A stretch of 64,000 bases of DNA from Agilicoccus flavus (GTDB lineage Bacteria > Actinomycetota > Actinomycetes > Actinomycetales > Dermatophilaceae). The notes beneath the pieces were generated by a model, which did no database searches, was not told the DNA's origin, and saw only the letters and a list, made by a program, of their open reading frames with translations. The stretch covers positions 461,274 to 525,273 of the forward strand of contig NZ_JACYXE010000002.1 of assembly GCF_014857905.1 (NCBI RefSeq). Reading direction: 5' to 3'. Both the position numbers and the translations under genes were made by a program. This document shows, piece by piece, positions 36,593 to 46,620 of the stretch (within the stretch, counting starts at the first letter, position 1; the number at the start of each line of letters is the position of its first letter).

Positions 36593-36634
36593 CGACGAGG
36601 GGCCCGGCCGCGTCCGCGGCCGGGCCCCTCGTCG
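36593..36634 (+). terminator. Perfect 20-bp hairpin after dnaE
   Basis: Positions 36593-36612 are the exact reverse complement of 36615-36634, with a TC centre. It lies between the convergent dnaE and reductase genes and may serve both. No T-tract follows. Confidence 0.8.
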
Positions 36635-36711
36635 TGGCTCCTCGTGGCGTGTCGTGGGGTGTCCTTGGGCGTCCCGTGTCGACCGGGACCGTCGGGACGC
36701 TCGGACCTCCC

Positions 36712-38307
36712 TCAGGCGGTGGCGCGGGGCGCGGCGACCCCGCGGCCCCGTCGGGCTCGCTCCGCGGCGAGGCGGGCGACCTCGCGCTCGTCGCCCTCGA
36801 GCGCCTGCGCCCCGGAGCCGACCCGCTTGACCGGGCGGGGGGCCCGGCGGCGGGCGGCCGGGCGCGGCGGGCGGCCCCGCATGAGGCCGACGACGGCGGG
36901 CAGGTGGCTGCCGCGCAGGTAGGCCGACCAGTCGATGTCACCCACGCGCCAGTCCGCGCCGTCGGCGTGCAGGGCCCTCGTGTTCGTGTCGTCGTAGACC
37001 GTGCTCGCGCACGTGTACGGGGCGTAGATCTCGACGAGGTGATTCATGGTCTCGAGGCGGTGCTGGAGGGTGTCGAGCCGCTCCAGGCTGCGCCGCGCCG
37101 GGATGCGGACCCGGCGCAGCGCGCCGGCCGCGCCGCCGACGACGCCCAGCCCCCGGTGCAGGCGCCGGGTGATCGTTCCCGGGTCGCCGAACTCCCACGG
37201 CGTCGCGCGGACGACGACGCCGTCCCGGCGCACCCACGGCTGGGCGGAGAAGTAGCCCTGCACGTGTCGGCGCAGCTCGGCCAGGCTCAGGGGATTGCTC
37301 GTGCTGCTGCCCACCTGCAGGTACCGGCACGCACGCGCGTCGGGCGCGCTGACCGCCGCGGCGAGGATCGTCGCGACGACCTGGTCGACCGGGACGATGT
37401 CGAGGACCGCCTCCGCGCGCCCCGGGAAGCCGGTGAGGTGCCCGCGGGCGTAGGCCGCGATGAGGGGGTCGGCGACCTTGAAGCCGTCGATCCAGCCCGG
37501 GAAGGGCGTGCTCAGCGCGCTCTCGATGATCGTCGGGCGGACGATCGTCAGCCGGTGACCCCGGCCGGCCCACTCCTGCTCGGCGACGCGCTCGCCGAGC
37601 GCCTTCGTCATCGTGTACACGTCGGTCCAGCCGTGGCGTCGCGCCCGCTCACGCCCGGCCACCCGCATCCGGGTGTCCACCTCGTGCTCGCCGTGCGAGG
37701 CGACGACGCGGTCCCGCTCCCGTAGGACGTCGGTGAGTTCGGCGCGCCAGTCGAGATCGTGATCCACGGGCCGCTCGCGGCCGACGTCGGTCCGTCCGGT
37801 CCAGACGTAGGCCGTCGAGACGTGGACGACGTGCGGGTCGCCGCCGGCGGCGCCGAGGGCGCGGTACAGGGCGGCGGGACCGCCGACGTTGGTCCGGAAC
37901 GCGCGGTCGGCGGGCTCGTCGAACGTGACCGACGACGCCGAGTGCAGGACGAGGTCGAGGTCCGCGGGCAGCGCGGGGACGTCGCGCAGATCGCCCTCGA
38001 GGACGGTGACGCGAGAGCGGACGACCTCGGCGAGCGCCTCGGCCCCGATCTCGTTCTCCCAGGCGGCGAAGACCGACTTGCGCAGGAGCGCTCGGATCCG
38101 GTCGGCGCCGGGCCGTGGTCCGCGGGGGCGGACGAGGACCCAGACGTGGGCTTGGCCGGTCCGCAGCAGGCGTTCCAGCAGGGCCTGTCCCACGAAGCCG
38201 GTGGCCCCCGTGAGAAGGACCCGCTGGGGGTCGGACGGGAGGGCGGGGGTGAGGGGATGACCCGGCAACGTTGTCTCCAAGGCGATGATGACCGTCGCGT
38301 CCGACAT
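36712..38307 (-). CDS. NAD(P)-dependent fatty acyl-CoA/thioester reductase-like protein
   Basis: The 531-aa protein is an extended short-chain dehydrogenase of the male-sterility (NAD_binding_4) type. The dinucleotide motif is GATGFVG at residues 34-40, the catalytic pair is Y231 and K235 in YTMTK, and VSTAYVW precedes them. The C-terminal part (MNHLVEIYAPYTC, VYDDTNTRAL) resembles the FAR_C domain of fatty acyl-CoA reductases, so reduction of an acyl thioester to aldehyde or alcohol is likely. The last 50 residues are Arg-rich. The ATG at 38307 lacks a Shine-Dalgarno; a TTG at 38268 with GGAG upstream is an alternative start. It is a lone minus-strand gene between dnaE and the oligopeptidase. 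Confidence 0.8.
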   Translation of the reverse strand: MSDATVIIALETTLPGHPLTPALPSDPQRVLLTGATGFVGQALLERLLRTGQAHVWVLVRPRGPRPGADRIRALLRKSVFAAWENEIGAEALAEVVRSRVTVLEGDLRDVPALPADLDLVLHSASSVTFDEPADRAFRTNVGGPAALYRALGAAGGDPHVVHVSTAYVWTGRTDVGRERPVDHDLDWRAELTDVLRERDRVVASHGEHEVDTRMRVAGRERARRHGWTDVYTMTKALGERVAEQEWAGRGHRLTIVRPTIIESALSTPFPGWIDGFKVADPLIAAYARGHLTGFPGRAEAVLDIVPVDQVVATILAAAVSAPDARACRYLQVGSSTSNPLSLAELRRHVQGYFSAQPWVRRDGVVVRATPWEFGDPGTITRRLHRGLGVVGGAAGALRRVRIPARRSLERLDTLQHRLETMNHLVEIYAPYTCASTVYDDTNTRALHADGADWRVGDIDWSAYLRGSHLPAVVGLMRGRPPRPAARRRAPRPVKRVGSGAQALEGDEREVARLAAERARRGRGVAAPRATA

Positions 38308-38635
38308 GTCGGGAGGGACGACCGTGTGGTGGCTAGTGCCCAGTCGGCGCCCCGTTTCGCCGTCTGAGTCAAACGTCTTGAAATGCTACGGATTCGAGGT
38401 CGCGTCCTCCACGTCCGTGAGGCCGTGGCGCGCCGAACGTGACATAAGCCACGCCGAACGGTCCACGGAGTAGCCACGTCGACGCGCGAGGACGCGAACG
38501 CGGCCACGGACTTTGGGCCTTCGCGTCCCGAATTTCCTTGGCCCACAGTGGGGTCGGTCTGTCGCCCCGGTCTCTCGAGCCCCGGTGTCGGCCGGGTTCC
38601 GGTCGAGGTCGACACGGAGCCTAGAGTCGACCTCC
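38308..38635. promoter_or_regulatory. Divergent intergenic region, reductase / oligopeptidase
   Basis: The 328-nt region has no credible gene. It is locally less GC-rich around 38355-38395. The rightward promoter is read at 38622-38627; I could not identify a convincing leftward one. Confidence 0.5.
38622..38627 (+). promoter_or_regulatory. -10 element, leaderless oligopeptidase gene
   Basis: TAGAGT lies 8 nt before the ATG at 38636, with no Shine-Dalgarno between them. Confidence 0.45.
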
Positions 38636-40846
38636 ATGCGCACCCCGCCGGTCATCCCCACCCGCCCGCAGGTCCGCTCCCACCACGGGGACGACGTGCT
38701 GGACCCCTACGCCTGGCTCGCCGACGCCGACGACCCCGGCGTCCGCGCCGTCGTCGACGCCGAGAACGCGTACGCCGAGGAGATGACGGCGCACCTCCGA
38801 CCCCTGCGCGAGGCCGTCTACGCGGAGATCGGGGAGCGTACGCGTCAGACCGATCTGTCGGTCCCCGTCGCCGACCGCGGCTGGTGGTACTTCACCCGCA
38901 CCGTCGCCGGCCGGCAGTACCCGGAGCACTGCCGGGCGCCGGGGGTTCCCGGCGCCGGCCGACCCGAGCCGGAGCTCGGAGCGGATCCCGACACCCCGCC
39001 CGCAAGGTTGCCGGGCGAGCAGGTGCTCCTCGACGAGGAGGCGGAGGCGCAGGGCCACGACTACTTCGCCCTCGGCGGGTTCGCCGTCGACGTCGCGGGC
39101 GAGCGGCTCGCCTACCTCGTCGACACGGCCGGGGACGAGCGTTTCGCCCTGCGGGTCCGCGACATCGCCACGGGCGCGACCCTCGACGACGCCGTGGCGG
39201 GCGCCGGGTACGGCGTCGTCTGGTCGGCCGACGGCCGGTACCTCTTCTACGTGCGCCCCGACGAGGCGTGGCGCCCGCACGAGGTGTGGCGGCACGAGGT
39301 GGGGACGCCCGCGAACGCCGACGAGCTCGTGCACGCCGAGCCCGACGAGCGGTTCTGGCTCGGCATCGGCTCGTCACGCGACGAGCGGCACCTCGTCGTC
39401 GCCATGGGCTCGAAGTCGACGTCGGAGACGTGGCTCGGCGACCTGGCCGACCCGCTGGCCCCGCTCCGGCTCGTGGCACCGCGGGTCGACGGGGTGGAGT
39501 ACGACGTCGAGCCGGCCGGCGACGTGATCTTCGTCGTGCACAACCGCGACCGGGCCGACTTCGACCTCGCCTGGGCGCCGATCGTCGCGACCTCCTCGCA
39601 GGACTGGCGCCCCGTCGTCGCCGCGGGGGAGCGCGAGCGGATCGTCGACGTCGACGCCTTCGCGACCCACGCCGTCGTGTCGTTGCGCAGCGGCGGTCTC
39701 CCGCGGCTGCGCGTCGTGCCCTACGCGGTCCGCCCGAGCGAGCAGGGGGGCGAAGGTGGCGCGACGCTCGAGACCGGGCCGGTGCTCGACGTCGAGGTCG
39801 AGGAGGAGTTGTTCTCCATCTCGCTCGCCGCCAACCCGGAATGGGACACCCGCCGGCTGCTCGTCGAGCTCGAGTCCTTCGTCACGCCGCGCACGATCCT
39901 CGAGTACGACCTCGAGGGGGGCGTGGGGCCGGACGCGGCGACGGTCGTGCGCCGGCAGCCCGTGCTCGGCGGGTACGACCCGGCCGACTACGTGCAGCGG
40001 CGGGAGTGGGTGACCGCCGCCGACGGGGAGGCGATCCCGGTGTCGGTCGTCGCCCGGGCGGACGTCCCCGCGGACGGCACGGCCCCCGGCCTGCTCACGG
40101 GGTACGGGGCCTACGACATCGCGCTCGACCCCTACTTCTCCATCCCGCGCCTGAGCCTGCTCGACCGGGGGGTCGTCGTCGCCGTGGCCCACGTGCGCGG
40201 CGGCGGGGAGCTCGGGCGGGCCTGGTACGAGGGCGGCCGACTCGAGCACAAGGAGAACAGCTTCACCGACCTCGTCGCCTGCGCCGACCACCTCGTCGAC
40301 ACGGGCCTCGTGGCCCCGGACCGCCTCGGCGTCGAGGGGGGCTCGGCCGGGGGCCTGCTCGTCGGCGCGGCCCTCAACCTGGCCCCGCACCGGTTCGCGG
40401 TCGCGCTCGCCGAGGTGCCGTTCGTCGACGCCCTGACGACGATCCTCGACCCCGAGGCGCCGCTGACGGTCACCGAGTGGGAGGAGTGGGGCGACCCGCT
40501 GCACGACCCGGCCGTCTACGCGCGCATGAAAGGGTACACCCCGTACGAGAACGTGCGGGCGGTCGACTATCCCGCGATCCTCGCCACCACGTCGCTCAAC
40601 GACACCCGGGTCTCGTTCGCGGAGCCCGCGAAGTGGGTCGCCCGGCTGCGGGAGACGGTCACCCAGGACCTGGCCCGTCGTCCCGTCCTCCTGCGGACCG
40701 ACACCGTCGCGGGGCACGGCGGGGTGAGCGGCCGGTACCACGCCTGGCGCCGGTACGCGTGGGAGATGGCGTTCGTGCTCGACCGGCTCGGCGCGACGGC
40801 GGTGCTCCCGGCCGCCGGCGACGCCGCCTCGACGACCGAGACGTGA
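38636..40846 (+). CDS. ptrB: Oligopeptidase B (S9 family serine peptidase)
   Basis: This is a prolyl-oligopeptidase-family serine peptidase, most like protease II/oligopeptidase B, which cleaves short peptides after basic residues. The 736-aa protein has the N-terminal cap starting DPYAWLADADDP, a beta-propeller, and the C-terminal alpha/beta hydrolase domain with the nucleophile S570 in GGSAGG. TSLNDTRVSF carries the catalytic Asp and AGHGGVSGRY the His. No signal peptide is seen, so it is cytoplasmic. The ATG is probably leaderless. It is a single-gene unit between the reductase and the his operon. Confidence 0.93.
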   Translation: MRTPPVIPTRPQVRSHHGDDVLDPYAWLADADDPGVRAVVDAENAYAEEMTAHLRPLREAVYAEIGERTRQTDLSVPVADRGWWYFTRTVAGRQYPEHCRAPGVPGAGRPEPELGADPDTPPARLPGEQVLLDEEAEAQGHDYFALGGFAVDVAGERLAYLVDTAGDERFALRVRDIATGATLDDAVAGAGYGVVWSADGRYLFYVRPDEAWRPHEVWRHEVGTPANADELVHAEPDERFWLGIGSSRDERHLVVAMGSKSTSETWLGDLADPLAPLRLVAPRVDGVEYDVEPAGDVIFVVHNRDRADFDLAWAPIVATSSQDWRPVVAAGERERIVDVDAFATHAVVSLRSGGLPRLRVVPYAVRPSEQGGEGGATLETGPVLDVEVEEELFSISLAANPEWDTRRLLVELESFVTPRTILEYDLEGGVGPDAATVVRRQPVLGGYDPADYVQRREWVTAADGEAIPVSVVARADVPADGTAPGLLTGYGAYDIALDPYFSIPRLSLLDRGVVVAVAHVRGGGELGRAWYEGGRLEHKENSFTDLVACADHLVDTGLVAPDRLGVEGGSAGGLLVGAALNLAPHRFAVALAEVPFVDALTTILDPEAPLTVTEWEEWGDPLHDPAVYARMKGYTPYENVRAVDYPAILATTSLNDTRVSFAEPAKWVARLRETVTQDLARRPVLLRTDTVAGHGGVSGRYHAWRRYAWEMAFVLDRLGATAVLPAAGDAASTTET

Positions 40847-40974
40847 CATCGGGGGCGCCCATCCATCCGGTCCGGCGGGTCGGGCGGCGGACGCCAGGCC
40901 CGGCGGGTGCCGGAGGAGTCGAGCGCGGCCAGGGCGCCGGCCGGGGTGAGACCGGGCGGTCGCGCGGCGCGGTG

Positions 40975-40989
40975 CCCCGGCCGCCGGGG
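40975..40989 (+). terminator. Short GC hairpin upstream of hisD
   Basis: CCCCGG (40975-40980) and CCGGGG (40984-40989) pair around a CCG loop. It could end the oligopeptidase transcript; it also lies just upstream of the hisD promoter. Confidence 0.3.
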
Positions 40990-41007
40990 CGGGCACCCGC
41001 GCGCACC

Positions 41008-41013
41008 TAGACT
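41008..41013 (+). promoter_or_regulatory. -10 element, leaderless hisD
   Basis: TAGACT lies 6 nt before the hisD GTG. There is no room for a leader or a T-box, so the operon is probably not controlled by leader attenuation from this promoter. Confidence 0.5.
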
Positions 41014-41019
41014 GGCCCG

Positions 41020-42426
41020 GTGATCTCTCGTCTCGACCTGCGCGGCACCGACCTCGACCCCCGGGCGCTGCGCGAGCGGCTCCCGCGCGCCGAGTTCGAT
41101 CTCGAGGACGTCCTCGAGGTCGTGGCGCCGATCCTCGCGCAGGTGCGCGAGCGCGGGGCGGAGGCGGTGCTCGAGCTCGGGGAACGCTTCGACGGGGTGC
41201 GGCCGCCGCGCCTGCGCGTGCCGGCGGCGGTCTGCGCCCTCGCCCTCGACCGGCTCGACCCCGCGGTCCGGGCCGCCCTGCAGGAGTGCGCCGATCGCGC
41301 CCGCCTCGTCCACGCCGCGCAGCGGCCGAGCGAGCACACGACCACCCTCCCGGGCGGCGGGACGGTGGCCCAGCGGTGGATCCCCGTCGGCCGGGTCGGC
41401 CTGTACGTCCCCGGCGGGCTCGCGGTCTATCCGAGCAGCGTCGTCATGAACGTCGTCCCGGCGCAGGTGGCGGGGGTCGGGTCCGTCGCCGTGACGAGCC
41501 CGCCCCAACGCGACAACGTCGGCGAGTTCGCGGGCTACCCCCACCCCACGATCCTTGCCGCCTGCGCCCTGCTCGGGGTCGACGAGGTCTACGCCGCCGG
41601 TGGGGCCCAGGCGGTCGCGATGCTGGCCCACGGCGCCCGCGACGCGTCGGGGGAGTGGGTGTGCCGGCCCGTCGACGTCGTCACCGGTCCCGGCAACGTC
41701 TACGTGGCCGCCGCCAAGCGCGCCGTCCGCGGGCTCGTCGGGATCGACGCCGAGGCGGGCCCCACCGAGATCGCCGTCGTCGCCGACGACAGCGCCGACC
41801 CGCGCCACGTCGCGGCCGACCTCGTGTCGCAGGCCGAGCACGACCCGCTCGCCGCGTCCGTCCTCATCACCCCCGACGAGGCGTTCGCCGCCCGGGTCGA
41901 GGCCGCCCTCGAGCAGGTGGTGGCCGCGACGAAGCACGTCGAGCGCGTCCGGGTGGCCCTGTCGGGCCGCCAGTCGGCGGTCGTCGTCGTCGACGACCTC
42001 GACGCGGCCGTGGCCGTCGCCGACGCCTACGGCGCCGAGCACCTCGAGATCCAGACGCGCGACGCCGCCGCGGTCGCCGCCCGGATCTCCACCGCGGGCG
42101 CGATCTTCGTCGGCCCCTGGTCCCCCGTGAGCCTCGGCGACTACTGTGCGGGCTCCAACCACGTCCTGCCCACGAGCGGGACCGCGGCCTTCGGCGGCGG
42201 CTTGTCCGTCCACGCCTTCCTCAAGGGGGTGCAGGTCATCGACTACGACCGCGCCGCCCTCGCCGGCGCCGCGCGCAGCGTCGTCGACCTCGCCCGGGCC
42301 GAGGACCTGCCCGGCCACGCCGACGCCGTCCTCGCGCGCGTCGACCCCGACGACATCCCGACCGACCCGACCAGCACTTCGCACGAGACGACCGCGGCCC
42401 CGGCCGCCCAGGAGAGGGTCCGATGA
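41020..42426 (+). CDS. hisD: Histidinol dehydrogenase
   Basis: HisD performs the last two steps of histidine synthesis, oxidising L-histidinol to L-histidine with NAD and zinc. The 468-aa protein shows [61 protein letters not shown] and [14 protein letters not shown], the regions carrying the zinc and catalytic residues. The C-terminal 30 residues are a non-conserved Pro/Thr-rich tail. It heads the hisD-hisC-hisB operon, and its stop overlaps the hisC ATG. Confidence 0.97.
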   Translation: MISRLDLRGTDLDPRALRERLPRAEFDLEDVLEVVAPILAQVRERGAEAVLELGERFDGVRPPRLRVPAAVCALALDRLDPAVRAALQECADRARLVHAAQRPSEHTTTLPGGGTVAQRWIPVGRVGLYVPGGLAVYPSSVVMNVVPAQVAGVGSVAVTSPPQRDNVGEFAGYPHPTILAACALLGVDEVYAAGGAQAVAMLAHGARDASGEWVCRPVDVVTGPGNVYVAAAKRAVRGLVGIDAEAGPTEIAVVADDSADPRHVAADLVSQAEHDPLAASVLITPDEAFAARVEAALEQVVAATKHVERVRVALSGRQSAVVVVDDLDAAVAVADAYGAEHLEIQTRDAAAVAARISTAGAIFVGPWSPVSLGDYCAGSNHVLPTSGTAAFGGGLSVHAFLKGVQVIDYDRAALAGAARSVVDLARAEDLPGHADAVLARVDPDDIPTDPTSTSHETTAAPAAQERVR

Positions 42427-43640
42427 GCACCACCGGCCGGCCGGGCGCCACGCCCGCCGCACGCGAGATCGACCTCCTGCTGCGCAGCGACCTGCGCGGC
42501 GGGACGCCGTACGGGGCGCCGCAGCTCGACGTCGACGTCGCCCTCAACACCAACGAGAACTCCTACGCCGTCCCCGACGAGGTCGCGCAGGCGATCGTCC
42601 GCGAGGTCGGCGCGATCGCGGGGGGCCTCAACCGTTACCCGGACCGCGAGTTCACGGCACTGAGGGCCGACCTCGCGCGCTACCTGCGGGGGCGGACCGG
42701 CGTCGACCTCGCGCCCGAGCAGATCTGGGCGGCCAACGGTTCCAACGAGGTGCTCCTGCACCTGCTCCAGGCCTTCGGCGGGCCCGGCCGCGTCGCGCTC
42801 GGGTTCACGCCGTCGTACTCGATGCACCCGATCATCACGCGCACCACCGGCACGACGTGGATCGACGGCCGCCGCGGTCGGTCCGGCGACGACGCGGGCG
42901 CCGCCTACGACCTCACCGTCGACGGTGTCGTCGCGCAGGTCCAGCGCCACAACCCGCACATCGTCTTCCTGTGCTCCCCGAACAACCCCACGGGCACGGC
43001 GCTCGGGCTCGACGTGGTCCTCGCCGTCCACGACGCGGCGCCGTCCGCGCTCGTCGTCGTCGACGAGGCCTACGCCGAGTTCGCCCGGCCGGGCACGGCG
43101 AGCGCCGTGACCCTGCTGCGCGACCGCCCCCGCCTCGTCGTGTCCCGCACGATGAGCAAGGCGTTCGCGCTCGCGGGGGCCCGGGTCGGCTACCTCGCCG
43201 CGGACCCGGCGCTCACCGACGCGCTCCGGCTCGTGCGGATGCCCTACCACCTGTCGAGCACGACACAGGCCGTCGCCCGCGCGGCCCTCGCGCACGCCGA
43301 CGTGCTGCTCGGCGTCGTCGACGCCATCAAGGCCGAACGCGACCGGATCGTCGAGGGCATCGAGGCGCTCGGCCTGCCCGCGGTGCCCAGCGACGCGAAC
43401 TTCGTCCTCTTCGGCGGGCTCGACGGCGCCCCGGCCACGTGGGCGGCGCTGCTCGGGCACGGGGTGCTCGTGCGCGACGTCGGGCTCCCCGGGCACCTGC
43501 GCGTGACCGCGGGCACCCCGGCGGAGACGACCGCGTTCCTCGACGCCCTGCGCGCGGTGCTCGCCGACCCGCCGGCGCGCCCGTCCGATCACGACCACCC
43601 GTCCGACCCGTCCGCGACGGCGGGACAGGAGACCTCATGA
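42423..43640 (+). CDS. hisC: Histidinol-phosphate aminotransferase
   Basis: HisC converts imidazole-acetol phosphate to histidinol phosphate using PLP and glutamate. The 405-aa protein belongs to the class I/II aminotransferases, with [59 protein letters not shown], and the PLP lysine K246 in [15 protein letters not shown] 42423 overlaps the hisD stop (ATGA). Substrate specificity could extend to aromatic amino acids, but the operon position argues for histidine. Confidence 0.96.
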   Translation: MSTTGRPGATPAAREIDLLLRSDLRGGTPYGAPQLDVDVALNTNENSYAVPDEVAQAIVREVGAIAGGLNRYPDREFTALRADLARYLRGRTGVDLAPEQIWAANGSNEVLLHLLQAFGGPGRVALGFTPSYSMHPIITRTTGTTWIDGRRGRSGDDAGAAYDLTVDGVVAQVQRHNPHIVFLCSPNNPTGTALGLDVVLAVHDAAPSALVVVDEAYAEFARPGTASAVTLLRDRPRLVVSRTMSKAFALAGARVGYLAADPALTDALRLVRMPYHLSSTTQAVARAALAHADVLLGVVDAIKAERDRIVEGIEALGLPAVPSDANFVLFGGLDGAPATWAALLGHGVLVRDVGLPGHLRVTAGTPAETTAFLDALRAVLADPPARPSDHDHPSDPSATAGQETS

Positions 43641-44266
43641 CCCAGCCGACCCAGCCGACCCGACCGGCCCCGCGCACCGCGGAACTGACCCGCGAGACCT
43701 CCGAGAGCCGGGTCCGCCTGCGGCTCGACCTCGACGGCACCGGCGCCTCGTCCGTGTCGACCGGAGTCCGCTTCTACGACCACATGCTGGCCAGCTTCGC
43801 CAAGCACAGCCTGGTCGACCTCGACGTCGACGCGACGGGCGACCTCGACGTCGACGGCCACCACACCGTCGAGGACGTCGCCATCGTCCTCGGTGACGCC
43901 ATCGCCCTCGCGCTCGGCGACAAGCGCGGGATCCGGCGCTTCGGTGACGCGACGGTGCCGCTCGACGAGGCGCTCGCGCTCGCGGTCGTCGACGTGGCCG
44001 GCCGCCCCTACGCCGTCCACACCGGGGAGCCGGCCGGCCAGGAGTACGTCATCATCGGCGGGCAGTACGCGGGGTCGATGACGCGGCACGTCATCGAGAC
44101 GCTCGCGCACCACGCCGGCCTGGCCATCCACGTGCGCGTCCTCGCCGGGCGCGACCCGCACCACATCGTCGAGGCCCAGTTCAAGGCCCTGGCCCGGGCC
44201 TTCCGGGCCGCGGTCGAGCCCGACCCCCGGGTCACCGGTGTCCCGAGTGCCAAGGGCAGCCTCTGA
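43637..44266 (+). CDS. hisB: Imidazoleglycerol-phosphate dehydratase
   Basis: HisB dehydrates imidazole-glycerol phosphate to imidazole-acetol phosphate and uses manganese. The 209-aa monofunctional form has the two repeated halves with metal-binding histidines: [23 protein letters not shown], and [34 protein letters not shown] 43637 overlaps the hisC stop. The first 15 residues are a Pro/Thr-rich lead. The end of the gene overlaps the start of the next frame by 29 nt. Confidence 0.97.
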   Translation: MTQPTQPTRPAPRTAELTRETSESRVRLRLDLDGTGASSVSTGVRFYDHMLASFAKHSLVDLDVDATGDLDVDGHHTVEDVAIVLGDAIALALGDKRGIRRFGDATVPLDEALALAVVDVAGRPYAVHTGEPAGQEYVIIGGQYAGSMTRHVIETLAHHAGLAIHVRVLAGRDPHHIVEAQFKALARAFRAAVEPDPRVTGVPSAKGSL

Positions 44267-45017
44267 GGCCGGGTCTCCTCGCCGCCGGCCGAGTGGTCCG
44301 AGCGCCGGGGAGACCCGTTCGCGCCGGATCCTCGCCCGTTTCACCGGGGCCCGTTCCGCCCCGTCGTCCGCCGGGAGTGCGCTGGGCCGCGGGATCGTCC
44401 TGTCGGCGTGCCGCCCGTCGGCGGCCCACCGGTGGGCCCGCCGGGGGATCGGCCCGGTCGTCGTCGGTCAGCTCGAGGGCTGGACGGTCGTCGTCCCCAC
44501 GGGCCCCGCGGCGGCCCGACACCCCTACGACGACGCCGTGCGTTCCCTCGCCGGCCGGCCCGTGGGGCTCTCGATGCGCCCCGCCCTCGGGGTGTTCCAC
44601 GTCGGTCGGCAGGTCGTGCTCACCGTGCACCCGGCGCGTTGGCGGGCCCCGCAACGGTGGCTCATCTGGACCCCGCGCGACGGCAGCGTGCCGCCCGACG
44701 GGCTACCGCCCGCGAGCGTGGACGACGTCGTCGCCGTGGCCGGGGGGCGGTCGGGGACCCACGCCCGCGCCGACGAGTCGGTGCGCCGCGCCCTGCGCGA
44801 CGTGCTCGACGACGGCTCCCTGCAGCCGAGGACGGTGCTGGCCGAGATCTTCGGCATCCTGTCGCTGCCCGGCCTCGCCCTCGTGAGCGGACCCGGGACC
44901 GACGCGCTCGCCGACCTGCCCGGCGCCCGAGAGATCCACCCGTCTCCCCGTGCGGCGCGCGCGTTCGACCGCGTCGTCGGCGAAGAGGCGCGACACCTCG
45001 ACGAGATGGAGATGTGA
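44238..45017 (+). CDS. Conserved-position protein of unknown function between hisB and hisH
   Basis: I do not recognise this family. The predicted product is up to 259 aa with no membrane helix, signal peptide or metal motif. Clear ordered stretches are [37 protein letters not shown] and [18 protein letters not shown]. The N-terminal 60 residues are Arg/Ser/Pro-rich, so the true start may be downstream of the GTG at 44238, which overlaps hisB by 29 nt; no ATG offers a better choice. It ends 1 nt before the hisH TTG, so it is co-translated with histidine genes. A role tied to HisH or HisB is only a guess. Confidence 0.7.
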   Translation: MSRVPRAASEAGSPRRRPSGPSAGETRSRRILARFTGARSAPSSAGSALGRGIVLSACRPSAAHRWARRGIGPVVVGQLEGWTVVVPTGPAAARHPYDDAVRSLAGRPVGLSMRPALGVFHVGRQVVLTVHPARWRAPQRWLIWTPRDGSVPPDGLPPASVDDVVAVAGGRSGTHARADESVRRALRDVLDDGSLQPRTVLAEIFGILSLPGLALVSGPGTDALADLPGAREIHPSPRAARAFDRVVGEEARHLDEMEM

Positions 45018-45018
45018 G

Positions 45019-45699
45019 TTGAGCCAGCCCTCATCCGCCCCCGCGAGCACGGGCTCCGCCCGCCCCCGCGTGGTCGTGCTCGACTACGGCAGCGGCAACG
45101 TCCGGTCCGCCGTGCGGATGCTCGAGCGCGTGGGCGCCGACGTCGAGCTCACGGCCGACCGGGAGCGGGCCCTCGCGGCCGACGGTCTCCTCGTCCCCGG
45201 GGTCGGCAACTTCCACGCGTGCGTCGACGGGCTCCGGGCGGTCGACGGCGAGTACCTCGTCGAGATGCGGCTCGCCGGCGGCCGGCCCGTGCTCGGCATC
45301 TGCGTCGGCATGCAGGTGATGTTCGAGACCTCGACGGAGCCGAGCGCCTCCGGGCCCCGCGAGGGACTCGGGCAGTGGCCGGGGGTCGTCGATCGGCTGC
45401 CGGCACAGGTCGTGCCGCACATGGGCTGGAACACCGTCGACGTGCCGGCCGGGTCGGCGCTCTTCGCCGGCGTCGAGGACGAGCGCTTCTACTTCGTCCA
45501 CTCGTTCGCGGCGCAGGACTGGACCCTGCAGCCGACGCCCCCGTTCGACGCCGTCGCGCCGCTGGTCACCTACGCGGAGCACGGCGCTCGCTTCGTCGCG
45601 GCCGTCGAGAACGGCCCGCTGTGGGCCACCCAGTTCCACCCCGAGAAGTCCGGTGACGCCGGCGCCAGGCTGCTGCGCAACTGGCTCGACGTCCTCTGA
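45019..45699 (+). CDS. hisH: Imidazole glycerol phosphate synthase, glutaminase subunit
   Basis: HisH releases ammonia from glutamine and channels it to HisF. The 226-aa class I glutamine amidotransferase has the nucleophile C95 in [12 protein letters not shown] and the H207/E209 pair in [16 protein letters not shown] and YFVHSFAA are also typical. I chose TTG 45019, one base after the upstream stop, because GGAG lies 7 nt before it and the product then starts just ahead of [11 protein letters not shown] longer GTG-initiated frame would lie inside the upstream gene. hisF is not in the window. Confidence 0.95.
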   Translation: MSQPSSAPASTGSARPRVVVLDYGSGNVRSAVRMLERVGADVELTADRERALAADGLLVPGVGNFHACVDGLRAVDGEYLVEMRLAGGRPVLGICVGMQVMFETSTEPSASGPREGLGQWPGVVDRLPAQVVPHMGWNTVDVPAGSALFAGVEDERFYFVHSFAAQDWTLQPTPPFDAVAPLVTYAEHGARFVAAVENGPLWATQFHPEKSGDAGARLLRNWLDVL

Positions 45700-45707
45700 C
45701 GTTCGCG

Positions 45708-45728
45708 GCGGCCCGTCCTGCGGGCCGC
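45708..45728 (+). terminator. Hairpin between hisH and priA
   Basis: GCGGCCCG (45708-45715) pairs with CGGGCCGC (45721-45728) around a 5-nt loop, 8 nt after hisH. It may end or reduce transcription of hisDCBH before priA, which sits 85 nt further on. Confidence 0.45.
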
Positions 45729-45813
45729 GCCGCCGCCGGGCCGGACGGCGGTCCGGCGGTCCGGTACCGATTCCCCCTGATGTTCCCCGATCCCCCCGCG
45801 AGAGGACACCTCG

Positions 45814-46620
45814 ATGACCGACCCCACGCCCGCGCCCACCCCCGACCCCGCCGCCGGGAGCGGGACCCGCCAGGCCGGCCCGGTCGGCTCCCGCCCGGTC
45901 CTCGAGCTGCTGCCCGCCGTCGACGTCGTCGGCGGCCGCGCCGTCCAGCTCGTGCAGGGCGTGGCCGGCACGGGCGGGGAGTACGGCGACCCCTTCGAGG
46001 CGGCCCTCGCCTGGCAGAACGCGGGCGCACGCTGGCTGCACCTCGTCGACCTCGACGCCGCGTTCGGCCGGGGCTCCAATCACGAGCTCCTCGCGTCGAT
46101 CGTGGGACGGCTCGACCTGCAGGTCGAGCTGTCCGGGGGCATCCGCGACGCCCGCGGCCTCGAGGCGGCGCTCGCGACGGGCGCGCGGCGGGTCAACGTC
46201 GGCACGGCCGCGCTGGAGGACCCGGAGTGGACCGCCGCCGCCGTCGCCGAGTACGGCGACCGCATCGCCGTCGGGCTCGACGTGCGCGGCACGACGCTCG
46301 CGGCGCGCGGCTGGACGAAGGAGGGCGGTGACCTGTGGGAGACCCTCGCCCGCCTCGACGCGGACGGATGCGCCCGCTACGTGGTCACCGACGTCGCCAA
46401 GGACGGCATGCTCGCCGGCCCGAACCTCGAGCTCCTGCGCGAGGTGTGCGCCCGGACCGACCGCCCCGTCGTCGCGTCCGGGGGCGTCTCGACCCTCGAC
46501 GACCTCGCCGCGCTGCGCGACCTCGTCCCGCTCGGCGTCGAGGGCGCCATCATCGGATCTGCGCTCTACCGCGGCGCGTTCACGCTCCCCGAGGCCCTCG
46601 ACGTCGCCGGTCGCCCGTGA
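45814..46620 (+). CDS. priA: Phosphoribosyl isomerase A (HisA/TrpF, PriA)
   Basis: PriA is the actinobacterial (beta/alpha)8 isomerase that usually serves both histidine (HisA) and tryptophan (TrpF) synthesis. The 268-aa protein has [18 protein letters not shown] with the first catalytic Asp, [20 protein letters not shown], and [14 protein letters not shown] with the second Asp, plus [16 protein letters not shown]. About 25 non-conserved residues precede the barrel. The ATG has AGAGGA upstream. Dual function is inferred from the lineage. The stop overlaps the next GTG. Confidence 0.93.
   Translation: MTDPTPAPTPDPAAGSGTRQAGPVGSRPVLELLPAVDVVGGRAVQLVQGVAGTGGEYGDPFEAALAWQNAGARWLHLVDLDAAFGRGSNHELLASIVGRLDLQVELSGGIRDARGLEAALATGARRVNVGTAALEDPEWTAAAVAEYGDRIAVGLDVRGTTLAARGWTKEGGDLWETLARLDADGCARYVVTDVAKDGMLAGPNLELLREVCARTDRPVVASGGVSTLDDLAALRDLVPLGVEGAIIGSALYRGAFTLPEALDVAGRP

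Noticed and set aside
44950..45018. Upstream GTG start for hisH inside the preceding gene
   Set aside because: The extra 23 residues are not HisH-like, whereas TTG 45019 has GGAG at 7 nt.
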